Positions 20,109 through 20,393 of a stretch of 20,393 nt of DNA are shown here, piece after piece. The stretch comes from an uncultured Lachnospiraceae bacterium (lineage in GTDB: Bacteria; Bacillota; Clostridia; Lachnospirales; Lachnospiraceae). Position 1 is the first letter of the stretch; every line of letters begins with the position of its first letter. A program made the position numbers and the translations under genes. The notes under the pieces were generated by a model, which had not been told where the DNA came from, made no database searches, and worked only from the letters and a program-made list of their open reading frames with translations. The stretch lies in contig CAJTJZ010000011.1 of the NCBI GenBank assembly GCA_910576895.1, positions 3,306-23,698 of the forward strand, written 5' to 3'.

Positions 20109-20233
20109 ATCTAAACTAGCAAATTTAGATGTAAATAATATTAAAGGTGAAGATTATTATAAAATATCGCCGTCCAAAATTCGGACAGTGTTCTATATGT
20201 TCTATATGGAAATTGCTCGTTTTCAGAAGGAAT
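20107..20233 (+). pseudogene. 3' remnant of a phage gene after the desulfurase
   Basis: A frame open from 20101 to a TGA at 20231-20233 encodes SKLANLDVNNIKGEDYYKIS followed by a segment ending FYMEIARFQKE, with no start codon. Its end matches the end of the AntA antirepressor (VEIARFQKDE), and the DNA is identical over 25 bp with 16344-16368. It starts immediately after the desulfurase stop, suggesting the desulfurase replaced its 5' part. A small GTCC/GGAC hairpin lies at 20171-20186. Confidence 0.5.
20207..20231 (+). repeat. 25-bp direct repeat, right copy
   Basis: Identical to 16344-16368. The two copies bracket the small DUF7167-like gene, the methylase, the SprT-like gene, the gp49-like gene, the 73-aa gene and the desulfurase. 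Confidence 0.9.
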
Positions 20234-20248
20234 GAAAGGAAAAAAATA

Positions 20249-20393
20249 ATGAATAATTTTAAGATTTTTAATAATAAGGAAATTGGAGTATCAGCAAGGA
20301 CTATTTTAAACGAAGATGGGAGCATTTCTGTTAATGCAGAAGATACAGCGATTGGATTTGGATGGACACAGACACAAACAAAGAATGGGAAAA
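20249..20393 (+). CDS. Phage antirepressor, N-terminal part (runs off the window)
   Basis: The first 48 residues are visible: MNNFKIFNNKEIGVSARTIL, then DGSISVNAEDTAIGFGWTQTQTKNGK. The segment AEDTAIGFG...KNGK aligns with LENVARGLGF...KQGTKY of the antirepressor at 7185, so this is the same BRO-N/antirepressor type and the third antirepressor in the window. AAAGGA lies 8 nt before the ATG. Confidence 0.7.
   Translation, partial: MNNFKIFNNKEIGVSARTILNEDGSISVNAEDTAIGFGWTQTQTKNGK

Noticed and set aside
20171..20206. Small GTCC/GGAC hairpin and repeated TTCTATATG as a terminator or att site
   Set aside because: The stem is only 4 bp with no T tract, and the short repeat lies in the open frame of the gene tail; there is no second copy elsewhere in the window.

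Overview
The window is very AT-rich, uses strong Shine-Dalgarno sites (GGAGG type, with several TTG/GTG starts) and is full of phage-type small regulators. This fits a low-GC Firmicute, most likely a gut clostridial/Lachnospiraceae-type genome. That placement is inferred from base composition and gene families. Nothing looks like core chromosome. There are no tRNA or rRNA genes, no phage structural genes and no CRISPR array. It reads as the early/regulatory and accessory part of one or more integrated phage-like elements with defence genes between them.

Region 1 (1-4,470) is an accessory and defence flank. It holds the tail of an unknown gene overlapping a DUF2326 (ABC-three-component type) ATPase, then a txpA/bsrG-style type I toxin with a convergent antisense RNA. 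A membrane-anchored coiled-coil DUF4041/GIY-YIG protein and a ribbon-helix-helix regulator follow.

Region 2 (4,415-6,250) is a regulator array: a hicAB toxin-antitoxin pair on the minus strand, then two repeats of the layout 'plus-strand mini-XRE / convergent overlapping minus-strand XRE / operator-bearing plus promoter / conserved leader'. The second leader feeds the integrase gene instead of another XRE.

Region 3 (6,260-9,753) is an early operon: a tyrosine recombinase without an obvious core-binding domain, a BRO/KilAC-type antirepressor, a DUF4373-type replisome organizer and a DnaC/DnaI-like helicase loader. It ends at a hairpin near 9,826-9,877.

Region 4 (10,198-13,307) is a two-gene ATPase + TOPRIM module (RloA/RloB or AbiL type, probably anti-phage), a small ORF, and a recombinase-fold protein without the catalytic residues (MrpR-like repressor candidate).

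Region 5 (13,404-16,387) holds two further immunity regions. The first is an XRE repressor, apparently without a canonical start codon, facing a Cro-like gene across CTATC-7-GATAG operators. The second is an XRE repressor facing a small gene and an AntA antirepressor. Between them lie a decayed second copy of the type I toxin-antitoxin, relics of tiny helical-protein genes, and a promoter with a LexA-like box in its spacer driving a 42-aa protein.

Region 6 (16,384-20,393) continues that early operon: small phage proteins, an MT-A70 methyltransferase, a SprT-like zinc protein, a gp49-like protein, a cysteine desulfurase (unusual in a phage operon), a truncated gene tail, and the start of a third antirepressor. 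A 25-bp exact direct repeat (16,344 and 20,207) brackets most of this block, suggesting it was gained or exchanged as a cassette.

The observations I would check first are the nested self-pairing of the type I toxin mRNA with its decayed, covarying second copy; the duplicated XRE/operator/leader cascade feeding the integrase; the repeat-bracketed cassette with the desulfurase; and the repressor with an apparent AUC start.
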